Shown here piece by piece: positions 1-11,430 of a stretch of 64,000 nt of DNA. The stretch spans positions 1,302,001-1,366,000 of the forward strand of contig CP136061.1 in assembly GCA_032622095.1 (NCBI GenBank), in the 5' to 3' direction. Positions within the stretch are counted from its first letter, which is position 1; the number at the start of each line of letters is the position of its first letter. Made by a program: the position numbers and the translations under genes. The notes beneath the pieces were generated by a model. It saw nothing but the letters and a program-made list of their open reading frames with translations. It was not told the DNA's origin and searched no databases. Origin of the DNA: Siphonodentalium dalli (Eukaryota > Mollusca > Scaphopoda > Gadilida > Siphonodentaliidae).

Positions 1-1106
1 ACAGTAAATACAGGTATACAGTAAATACACGTATACAGTAAATACACGTATACAGTAAATACAGGTATACGGTAAATACAGGTATACAGTAAATACAGGT
101 ATACAGTAAATACAGGTATACGGTAAATACAGGTATACGGTAAATACAGGTATACAGTAAATACAGGTATACAGTAAATACAGGTATACAGTAAATACAG
201 GTATACAGTAAATACACGTATACAGTAAATACACGTATACAGTAAATACACGTATACAGTAAATACAGGTATACAGTAAATACAGGTATACAGTAAATAC
301 AGGTATACAGTAAATACACGTATACAGTAAATACACGTATACAGTAATTACACGTATACAGTAAATACACGTATACAGATAATACACGTATACAGTAAAT
401 ACACGTATACAGTAAATACAGGTATACAGTAAATACAGGTATACAGTAAATACAGGTATACAGTAAATACAGGTATACAGTAAATACAGGTATACAGTAA
501 ATACAGGTATACAGTAAATACACGTATACAGTAAATACATGTATACAGTAAATACACGTATACAGCAAATACACGTATACAGTAAATACACGTATACAGT
601 AAATACAGGTATACAGTAAATACAGGTATACAGTAAATACAGGTATACAGTAAATACAGGTATACAGTAAATACACGTATACAGTAAATACATGTATACA
701 GTAAATACACGTATACAGCAAATACACGTATACAGTAAATACACGTATACAGTAAATACAGGTATACAGTAAATACAGGTATACAGTAAATACACGTATA
801 CAGTAAATACAGGTATACAGTAAATACAGGTATACAGTAAATACAGGTATACAGTACATACAGGTATACAGTAAATACATGTATACAGTAAATACACGTA
901 TACAGTAAATACACGTATACAGTAAATACAGGTATACAGTAAATACAGGTATACAGTAAATACAGGTATACAGTAAATACAGGTATACAGTAAATACAGG
1001 TATACAGTAAATACACGTATACAGTAAATACAGGTATACAGTAAATACAGGTATACAGTAAATACACGTATACAGTAAATACACGTATACAGTAAATACA
1101 GGTATA
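1..1106. repeat. 17-bp satellite array, block 1
   Basis: Tandem array of the unit ACAGTAAATACAGGTAT, running in from before the window. Units differ mainly at one position (CAGGTAT, CACGTAT or CATGTAT), with rarer CGGTAAA and CAGCAAA variants. The minus strand of the unit contains no stop in any frame, so long minus-strand reading frames with a 17-residue period arise from the repeat alone. I treat them as non-coding. The array ends abruptly at about 1106 in unrelated sequence. Confidence 0.97.
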
Positions 1107-1628
1107 GACCAGAGGTGTACCTGATGAGCTGCTGTGGCCAAACATTTTTTTATAGGACCAACTTTCGGTACAAAAATTTGATTTCGGAACGGACTTAGTA
1201 AACATTTTCCGAACAATTGATTCCTTCTGTGTTATCAAGCTAGTACGATAAGTCAAAAAATAAACACTCAAAAAATAAACACTCAAATACAGTAGATATG
1301 ACATGTTTGCATAGCTCCACATGTCAACACCACTTTAGAAACAGGGCCCGTTAACCAACAAACCATTTAACTGATGGATGGTTGATTGTACACCTGTATG
1401 TGGGATGGCCCACGTTTTTGTCTGCTATCACGATAACAAATTGTATGCATGGGAACTTTGAACACAATCCCAGCCGATGTACCCTATATACATAACTTTT
1501 ATATACTCTATATATAAAGAGCGTTTACCATATCATATGTATAGGTTTGTAATTTAATTACTTACTGACAACAGCCCTATATATCATGACAAATATAAAA
1601 ACGACTAGTTGTCGTGTGATATATAGAT
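1107..1628. other. AT-rich spacer, no gene seen
   Basis: Low-complexity AT-rich sequence following the satellite. Around 1515-1550 there is a weak resemblance to the start of the duplicated unit that follows, possibly a third decayed copy. No reading frame with recognisable protein features on either strand. Confidence 0.6.
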
Positions 1629-2857
1629 ACTTACTACATGTATAGCCAAAGCTACTGCATTACATAAAGAGTGGTTTATCTATGATTTATTTTATACGGG
1701 ATTTATGGGTACCGCGGTAATCAGACAACGGGACCTCCCTTGGTCAAGGAAACGAAATAACCTTCCACGATAAATTGTGGATAATTCGATAATTGAAAAT
1801 TTTCAGTGTTGGTATCTTTTAATAAGTATATGAAGTAAAAACATTCATACCCAAGTATGAATGATTATGGTTTGCATATGCGTACATGTTAAACGCACTT
1901 ATTTTACAAAGTCGGGAACTCCAGGCCCCAAAATATGCAAACAAGTAAACACGCACGTATGCATATAATTTAAATAGCTTTATTTGTTTTAAATATTGCG
2001 GACTCCAACAGTCCAACTCCATGCACGCATATAATACGCTAATATATATTTAATACAATGTAGGATAACGTTTTGTGGCCGACATTCAATGTCTGCCATT
2101 TAGTCAGTCCGCCCGTCCGTCCGTTTGTGTCTGTTTTCCGCGATAGATTTGTATGTCTCACCTGGATGTCATTAGTATGTGTATACCGATATTTAATATG
2201 GAAAATACACATATATGATAACGCATGTTGTCTTATCTTGTAAAAATGCTTACTACATGTATGAGCTTTGTTTCCCAGACTGTTAAGCTATACTGCATTA
2301 TATATAAAGAGTGTTTCATCTATGAGTTATTTATTTTTATACGGGAATTATAGGTAATCAAACAACGGGACCTCCCTTGGTCAAAGAAACGTAATAACCT
2401 TCCACGATAGTGTGTGGATTATTCGATAATTAATTGTCTATGTTGATATATTTTAATGAGTATATGGAGTGAAACATTCATACCCAAGTATGAATGGTTA
2501 TGGTTTGTATATGCGTACATGATAAACGCACTTGTTTTACAAAGACGGGAACTTCAGGCATCAAAAATACAAGCAGGAAAACACGCACATATATGCATAT
2601 AATTAAATAGCGTTAATTGTTATAAATATTGCGGACTCCAACAGTCCAACTCATTGCACGCATAAAAGACGCTAATACATATATTTAATATATAATGTAG
2701 GATAACGTTTTGTGGCCGACATTCAATGTCTGCCGTTTAGTCAGTCCGCCCGTCCGCCTGTTTGCGTCTGTTTTCCGCGAGAGATTTTTATGTCTCACCT
2801 GGATGCCATAATTTGTGTATACTATATTTAATATGTAAAATACGCATATGATAACGC
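1629..2857. repeat. Tandem duplication of a ~0.6-kb unit
   Basis: Copy 1 (about 1629-2225) and copy 2 (about 2249-2857) align over almost their whole length. Shared landmarks are CGGGACCTCCCTTGGTCAA (1720s and 2369), TTGCGGACTCCAACAGTCC (1995 and 2630) and GTGGCCGACATTCAATGTC (2077 and 2712). Copy 2 carries about 25 extra bases near its start. Both end in AT-rich sequence followed by ATGATAACGC. No coding signal is shared between copies: substitutions and indels are spread evenly. It is probably part of a dispersed repeat. Confidence 0.85.
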
Positions 2858-3654
2858 GGAAATATGTAAAATATAGGAATGTATGCGCCCGATACGATCT
2901 CGGTGGATTCCGATAACTCCCGCTAACAACATGCAAGGGCACCTCCGATGTTTATGTAAACAATATAACCTGACTACGACTGTTGTTGAATTTATATTTG
3001 TAAATTTTGGGCTTTGTAAGTGTATACCATCATGTAATCAATTCATGATATTCAGTATTCTCTACAATTTTATTTACACTAATTTTATTTTAGACTGTCT
3101 AAAACTGCTCCTACGGCAGACTGTCTGTTCATCATTAGCATAATATAAGCTTCCGGTGAGCAAGGCGGGGTACCTTGTTTGTGGGCCCAGGACACTGTGC
3201 ATGGCATCACCTGCTCATTTTGTATATGGGCTCTATAAAACAATTATGTACGATATGAACATAGCTGTGTTACAGCACTAAACTTATCATCTGGCAGTAC
3301 AGCCAATGCATAAGCATACACTTTTGTTTACAGTTAAGAATTTTTCCCGATAGTACAATCAGGAAAGGTTATGTGTAAGTTTTACAATAATTCGTGCATA
3401 GTATCATTTTTGTGGATATTGCTTGGTGTGTGGCCCTGGTGATATTACTATCCCTGTGATTTAAACTAGCTGAACGGTTTGACTGGTACGCTGCCGTTCT
3501 ATACTTATTCCATATTTATTTTGACATTCAAAATTGTCCGTGTGGCGCTTCGGAATGTGTACCTAGGTTTATTACGCACCTTTGTCCATGTTACCGAAGA
3601 CAGGTTTACCCCTGTACTCTACGGTGTTCCCAGCCCCCCTGGATCTCTATATTG
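2858..3654. other. Spacer between the two satellite blocks
   Basis: Moderately AT-rich unique-looking sequence. The longest plus frame (2883-3143) has no similarity I recognise and no convincing splice sites. Nothing else supported. Confidence 0.5.
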
Positions 3655-6600
3655 TTACAATACATGTATACAGTAAATACATGTATACAGTAAATACATG
3701 TATACAGTAAATACACGTATACAGCAAATACACGTATACAGCAAATACACGTATACAGTAAATACACGTATACAGTAAATACAGGTATACAGTAAATACA
3801 GGTATACAGTAAATACAGGTATACAGTAAATACACGTATACAGTAAATACAGGTATACAGCAAATACACGTATACAGTAAATACAGGTATACAGTAAATA
3901 CAGGTATACAGTAAATACAGGTATACAGTAAATACACGTATACAGTAAATACAGGTATACAGTAAATACAGGTATACAGTAAATACAGGTATACAGTAAA
4001 TACAGGTATACAGTAAATACACGTATACAGTAAATACAGGTATACAGTAAATACACGTATACAGTAAATACAGGTATACAGTAAATACAGGTATACAGTA
4101 AATACAGGTATACAGTAAATACAGGTATACAGTAAATACACGTATACAGTAAATACAGGTATACAGTAAATACACGTATACAGTAAATACACGTATACAG
4201 TAAATACACGTATACAGCAAATACACGTATACAGTAAATACAGGTATACAGTAAATACAGGTATACAGTAAATACAGGTATACAGTAAATACAGGTATAC
4301 AGTAAATACAGGTATTCAGTAAATACACGTATACAGTAAATACAGGTATACAGCAAATACACGTATACAGTAAATACAGGTATACAGTAAATACACGTAT
4401 ACAGTAAATACTGGTATACAGCAAATACAGGTATACAGTAAATACAGGTATACAGTAAATACAGGTATACAGTAAATACACGTATACAGTAAATACACGT
4501 ATACAGTAAATACACGTATACAGCAAATACACGTATACAGTAAATACACGTATACAGTAAATACAGGTATACAGTAAATACAGGTATACAGTAAATACAG
4601 GTAAACAGTAAATACAGGTATACAGTAAATACAGGTATACAGTAAATACAGGTATACAGTAAATACACGTATACAGTAAATACATGTATACAGTAAATAC
4701 ACGTATACAGCAAATACACGTATACAGTAAATACACGTATACAGTAAATACAGGTATACAGTAAATACAGGTATACAGTAAATACAGGTATACAGTAAAT
4801 ACAGGTATACAGTAAATACACGTATACAGTAAATACACGTATACAGTAAATACACGTATACAGTAAATACAGGTATACAGCAAATACACGTATACAGTAA
4901 ATACAGGTATACAGTAAATACAGGTATACAGTAAATACAGGTATACAGTAAATACACGTATACAGTAAATACAGGTATACAGTAAATACAGGTATACAGT
5001 AAATACAGGTATACAGTAAATACAGGTATACAGTAGATACACGTATACAGTAAATACAGGTATACAGTAAATACACGTATACAGTAAATACAGGTATACA
5101 GTAAATACAGGTATACAGTAAATACACGTATACAGTAAATACAGGTATACAGTAAATACAGTTATACAGTAAATACAGGTATACAGTAAATACAGGTATA
5201 CAGTAAATACAGGTATACAGTAAATACACGTATACAGTAAATACAGGTATACAGTAAATACAGGTATACAGTAAATACAGGTATACAGTAAATACAGGTA
5301 TACAGTAAATACAGGTATACAGTAAATACAGGTATACAGTAAATACAGGTATACAGTAAATACAGGTATACAGTAAATACAGGTATACAGTAAATACAGG
5401 TATACAGTAAATACAGGTATACAGTAAATACAGGTATACAGTAAATACAGGTATACAGTAAATACAGGTATACAGTAAATACAGGTATACAGTAAATACA
5501 GGTATACAGTAAATACAGGTATACCGTAAATACACGTATACAGTAAATACAGGTATACCGTAAATACACGTATACAGTAAATACAGGTATACCGTAAATA
5601 CACGTATACAGTAAATACAGGTATACAGTAAATACAGGTATACAGTAAATACAGGTATACAGTAAATACAGGTATACAGTAAATACAAGTATACAGTAAA
5701 TACATGTATACAGTAAATACACGTATACAGTAAATACAGGTATACAGTAAATACAGGTATACAGTAAATACAGGTATACAGTAAATACATGTATACAGTA
5801 AATACAGGTATACAGTAAATACACGTATACAGTAAATACAGGTACACAGTAAATACAGGTATACAGTAAATACAGGTATACAGTAAATACAGGTATACAG
5901 TAAATACAGGTATACAGTAAATACACGTATACAGTAAATACAGGTATACGGTAAATACAGGTATACGGTAAATACAGGTATACGGCAAATACACGTATGC
6001 AGCAAATAGAGGTATACAGTAAATACAGGTATACGGTAAATACAGGTATACGGTAAATACAGGTATACAGTAAATACAGGTATACAGTAAATACAGGTAT
6101 ACAGTAAATACAGGTATACAGTAAATTCACGTATACAGTAAATTCACGTATACAGTAAATACAGGTATACCGTAAATACACGTATACAGTAAATACAGGT
6201 ATACAGTAAATACAGGTATACAGTAAATACAAGTATACAGTAAATACATGTATACAGTAAATACACGTATACAGTAAATACAGGTATACAGTAAATACAG
6301 GTATACAGTAAATACACGTATACAGTAAATACAGGTATACAGTAAATACACGTATACAGTAAATACAGGTATACAGTAAATACAGGTATACAGTAAATAC
6401 ACGTATACAGTAAATACAGGTATACAGTAAATACACGTATACAGTAAATACAGGTATACAGTAAATACAGGTATACAGTAAATACAGGTATACAGTAAAT
6501 ACAGGTATACAGTAAATACAAGTATACAGTAAATACATGTATACAGTAAATACACGTATACAGTAAATACAGGTATACAGTAAATACAGGTATACAGTAA

Positions 6601-9150
6601 ATACAGGTATACAGTAAATACAGGTATACAGTAAATACAGGTATACAGTAAATACACGTATACAGTAAATACAGGTATACAGTAAATACAGGTATACAGT
6701 AAATACACGTATACAGTAAATACACGTATACAGTAAATACACGTATACAGTAAATACACGTATACAGTAAATACACGTATACAGTAAATACAGGTATACA
6801 GTAAATACAGGTATACAGTAAATACATGTATACAGTAAATACACGTATACAGTAAATACACGTATACAGTAAATACACGTATACAGTAAATACACGTATA
6901 CAGTAAATACAGGTATACAGTAAATACATGTATACAGTAAATACACGTATACAGTAAATACAGGTATACAGTAAATACAGGTATACAGTAAATACAGGTA
7001 TACAGTAAATACACGTATACAGTAAATACAGGTATACAGTAAATACACGTATACAGTAAATACAGGTATACAGTAAACACATGTATACAGTAAATACAGG
7101 TATACAGTAAATACAGGTATACAGTAAATACAGGTATACAGTAAATACAGGTATACAGTAAATACAGGTATACAGTAAATACATGTATACAGTAAATACA
7201 CGTATACAGTAAATACACGTATACAGTAAATACACGTATACAGTAAATACACGTATACAGTAAATACAGGTATACAGTAAATACATGTATACAGTAAATA
7301 CACGTATACAGTAAATACAGGTATACAGTAAATACACGTATACAGTAAATACAGGTATACAGTAAATACACGTATACAGTAAATACAGGTATACAGTAAA
7401 TACACGTATACAGTAAATACAGGTATACAGTAAATACATGTATACAGTAAATACAGGTATACAGTAAATACAGGTATACAGTAAATACAGGTATACAGTA
7501 AATACAGGTATACAGTAAATACAGGTATACAGTAAATACACGTATACAGTAAATACACGTATACAGTAAATACACGTATACAGTAAATACAGGTATACAG
7601 TAAATACAGGTATACAGTAAATACAGGTATACAGTAAATACAGGTATACAGTAAATACACGTATACAGTAAATACAGGTATACAGTAAATACAGGTATAC
7701 AGTAAATACAGGTATACAGTAAATACAGGTATACAGTAAATACAGGTATACAGTAAATACAGGTATACAGTAAATACACGTATACAGTAAATACAGGTAT
7801 ACAGTAAATACAGGTATACAGTAAATACACGTATACAGTAAATACAGGTATACAGTAAATACAGGTATACAGTAAATACAGGTATACAGTAAATACAGGT
7901 ATACAGTAAATACAAGTATACAGTAAATACATGTATACAGTAAATACACGTATACAGTAAATACAGGTATACAGTAAATACACGTATACAGTAAATACAG
8001 GTATACAGTAAATACACGTATACAGTAAATACAGGTATACAGTAAATACAGGTATACAGTAAATACACGTATACAGTAAATACAGGTATACAGTAAATAC
8101 ACGTATACAGTAAATACAGGTATACAGTAAATACAGGTATACAGTAAATACAGGTATACAGTAAATACAGGTATACAGTAAATACAAGTATACAGTAAAT
8201 ACATGTATACAGTAAATACACGTATACAGTAAATACAGGTATACAGTAAATACACGTATACAGTAAATACAGGTATACAGTAAATACATGTATACAGTAA
8301 ATACAGGTATACAGTAAATACAGGTATACAGTAAATACAGGTATACAGTAAATACAGGTATACAGTAAATACAGGTATACAGTAAATACAGGTATACAGT
8401 AAATACAGGTATACAGTAAATACACGTATACAGTAAATACAGGTATACGGTAAATACAGGTATACGGTAAATACAGGTATACGGCAAATACACGTATGCA
8501 GCAAATAGAGGTATACAGTAAATACAGGTATACGGTAAATACAGGTATACGGTAAATACAGGTATACAGTAAATACACGTATGCAGCAAATAGAGGTATA
8601 CAGTAAATACAGGTATACGGTAAATACAGGTATACGGTAAATACAGGTATACGGCAAATACACGTATGCAGCAAATAGAGGTATACGGTAAATACAGGTA
8701 TACGGTAAATACACGTATACAGTAAATACACGTATACAGCAAATACACGTATACAGTAAATACACGTATACAGTAAATACAGGTATACAGTAAATACACG
8801 TATACAGTAAATACACGTATACAGTAAATACACGTATACAGTAAATACAGGTATACGGTAAATACAGGTATACGGTAAACACAGATATACAGTAAATACA
8901 AGTATACAGTAAACACATGTATACAGTAAATACAGGTATACAGTCGACAGATACATTACACAAAGATATACAGTAAATACAGATATACAGTAAACACATG
9001 TATACAGTAAATGCAGGTATACAGTAAAGACATGTATGCAGTCGACAGATACATTACACAAAGCTAGTTTACTACAGTAAATACAGGTATACAGTAAATA
9101 CATGTACACAATCGCTAGTATACTAAAGTAAATACAGGTCGACAGATACA
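3655..9150. repeat. 17-bp satellite array, block 2 (5.5 kb)
   Basis: About 320 copies of the same 17-bp unit as block 1. Reading all three minus-strand frames gives 0.8-1.3 thousand-codon open stretches, explained by the stop-free unit and 51-base (3 x 17) codon period. Blocks of variants recur as a group, for instance the cluster with TATGCAGCAAATAGAGG at about 5995, 8487, 8581 and 8667, which indicates higher-order duplication. From about 8880 the units decay and a spacer starting GTCGACAGATACATTA is interspersed at about 8943, 9042 and 9129. Confidence 0.97.
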
Positions 9151-10130
9151 TTATATGGAGCCTATAATATACATATTATATTTCGTCGGATTTAGATGGG
9201 TTATAATTTTCGACCATCATCTTAAATCTTAAAATTCCGGCTTATTATTGTAAAATTATTTCAGCCGTAAAGGTAGGACATCCCACCGGGACCGTTTAAA
9301 TCTGAACGGTTGGTCCATTTGACATTCTCTTTGGTTGGGCATGAATGTCCAGTTTTTTAAATTAATTTTAATCAGGTGTGTTATTTTTGTTTCGTCTGTT
9401 CTCAGTTTTACCAAACTAAATTGAAACTTCATATATATCATATATCTACCTTTGCCCAATGAAATGTACAATTTCTTACAGGTTGACTTTTCTTATTCTT
9501 GTGTTTTGAAATAATGGTGACTGTTTAGACTATATACGTTGGTTTTTGTTTGACAGGTATAGTGTGCTTATTATTTGTCAATATTATATAGCCTGTGTGT
9601 TAAACTAAATAATATTCGATGAGAGATCAAATGTCAATTGGGTCGTGCCTTTCATATCCCAATAAGACACACCATAACACGAACCGACGCAATCGTGTTG
9701 ACCTAGATGACTAAATGAGGTAGATAGAATAACTGAGCGTCTTATTTGAGTACGCGGCCATGCATGCATAGTCTAATATCGATCGATACGTTACAGGTAG
9801 AATATTGGACTAACTTACAGTACTGCATGGTATAATATCCAAACTACAGATAAATATCAGAAATAAATCAGCTGAGTTTATAGAAATTAATAATGAAAAG
9901 GCTATATAAATACATATGTATAAGAATATAAGTATAGTTTGAGTGAGTTATATTGATGGGGTATAAACGTATTTACATGGTGATCAGTTTTGAGATATAT
10001 AATTTGTATTGCCTTCCAGAGGTTGTAGAAATTTGTGTTTAAAACAATGTCGCTACATTAAATGTTTGGTACGATTTGCGAGCGCTAATATATAATCTAC
10101 TAGCAATTTAGCATGTGCATGTTCGGAGGT
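9151..10130. other. AT-rich region, no gene recognised
   Basis: Leaves the satellite and enters the 5' side of the split extracellular gene. I searched for a first exon with a signal peptide and found none with an ATG, a hydrophobic run and a donor site. Frames here are short and unsupported. Confidence 0.4.
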
Positions 10131-10840
10131 TGACGCTTCGTGAAAGATGGATATTCCAATGCCAATCTAATATATATTTTGGGACTTCTGTTTGTCTGTC
10201 TGTTAGCTATGGCCGGGGAAACGACTGAACCGATTTACCGCCGTTTTGGAGAAGCTCCCAGCACCCCTTTTTCCACGTCCAGTCACAAAAATGACCGTCA
10301 TTGGTACTGTGGGGTTAATCGCGTTGATAGTTAAATAGCGTTCGTATCCGCAGTGTCGTTGATAAGTGTGATTCGTATGTCTGGGCCAGACGTGAATGTG
10401 TCTGTATCCAGACATCAGCGTGTTGTGAAATTCTTATGTCTGTCTGTATCCAGACATCAGCGTGTTGTGTGATTCTTTTGTCTGTCTTCGTACTTAGGGG
10501 GTTCCAAGGAACGGGGGGAGATTGTCATCGGGTAAGTTTTTCCGCCCGAGGTGATCTTCACCTTGAAACTGGTACCCACAAACGTACCTCTTTTAGGGAC
10601 GGGTACCATCACGGGACGGGTACCATCATTACTCTTCATTAAAAATGCAGAATTAACTCAAATTAAATTAAAAAATTAACGGATTTCGGCGAAATTTGAT
10701 ACCTAGGGATACTTATGTCGGGGGAGTGTTTTGGACGGGTCAAATTGTTACCCCGACCTGACCTTGACCTTCAAAATTGTCAATTCAAGGTCAAAGCCCG
10801 GACGAAGTCGGGTCACCTGCTAGTAAAATATAATTCATGC
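10130..10840. repeat. Dispersed repeat with GGTCAAGGTCA-type motifs
   Basis: Holds GAAACGACTGAACCGATTTA near 10217, a sequence style common at the ends of dispersed repeats in marine invertebrates. A 42-bp direct duplication follows (TCTGTATCCAGACATCAGCG at 10401 and 10443), then CCTAGGGATAC and TTGACCTTCAAAATTGTCAA, reverse complements of motifs in the array at 12845-13440. A frame at 10140-10334 looks like a signal peptide but starts at GTG inside the repeat, so I do not call it a gene. Confidence 0.6.
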
Positions 10841-10844
10841 ATTC

Positions 10845-11315
10845 AAGGTACTCAATCCGTAAAGAGGGTCCCCATCTCAACCGATTCCAACAACAACAAT
10901 CCGATCAGACGGTCCTATATTACTATTTCTTTGGCTTTGGGGGTAAAACATATTTGATTCGAGTCGAGGAACCCATCAAACAAAGCTCAGAGTTATTAGA
11001 TACTGATTTTTGAAATGTGTTATTAACTCGAGATGAGTACTAATAACTGCCGTAATCTGCTCTGGATGTGTACTCCAAATCTATTCAAACAGACAAGGAT
11101 GGATAACTTTAAAATCAAGTGGTAATTTTAAGGCAATTTTGACTGAGTTCTGGGCCAGATAGTATTCCCGATAATGAATAATAATAGATTTCTAAAATCG
11201 ATATCTAACAAATCTGAGCTTTGATGGGTGACTTCCTCGACTCGAATCAAATATTTTTGACCCCCGAAGCCATTGAAATAGTAATTGAGAGGAATTTTAT
11301 CGGATTGAGTACCTT
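10845..11315 (+). mobile_element. Palindromic MITE, copy 1
   Basis: A ~470-bp element with long terminal inverted repeats. It begins AAGGTACTCAATCCG and ends CGGATTGAGTACCTT, followed by TA. Inner paired segments are GATTCGAGTCGAGGAACCC and its complement in the right half; the central segment carries GACAAGGATGGATAACT. It has no reading frame, so it is non-autonomous. The right end lies 28 bp upstream of the exon at 11344, leaving only a short branch-site and acceptor segment between them. Confidence 0.88.
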
Positions 11316-11343
11316 TAATTGATTATGATACTAAATTTTCCAG

Positions 11344-11430
11344 GTGCTGCTTGTGTGGCAGGTGAGGTCAAAGGACCCGTAATTTCAGCGACTCCAGCTG
11401 ATTACATTCCTCTTGATACTGCAAATATAG
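11344..11430 (+). CDS. Exon a of the cadherin-like gene
   Basis: Acceptor ...ACTAAATTTTCCAG at 11343 and donor G|GTATTAG at 11431; a TACTAA branch-site-like motif lies 10 bp before the acceptor AG. The 87 bases encode 28 complete codons (AACVAGEVKGPV...DTANI) with phase 1 on both sides. The final G completes a Gly codon with the first two bases of the exon at 17187. It is the least certain exon, because the donor is weak and the peptide has no recognisable motif. Confidence 0.5.

Noticed and set aside
348-1322. 324-codon minus-strand frame over satellite block 1
   Set aside because: Same satellite artefact, with a short unique N-terminal extension of no recognisable content.
3606-9151. Very long minus-strand reading frames (about 800-1,330 codons)
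   Set aside because: They are translations of a stop-free 17-bp satellite in all three frames, with the same peptide period in each; no splice sites, start context or non-repeat domain.
10140-10334. Signal-peptide-like frame (YILGLLFVCLLAMAG)
   Set aside because: Starts at GTG, no ATG before the hydrophobic run, and the sequence is part of a dispersed repeat.
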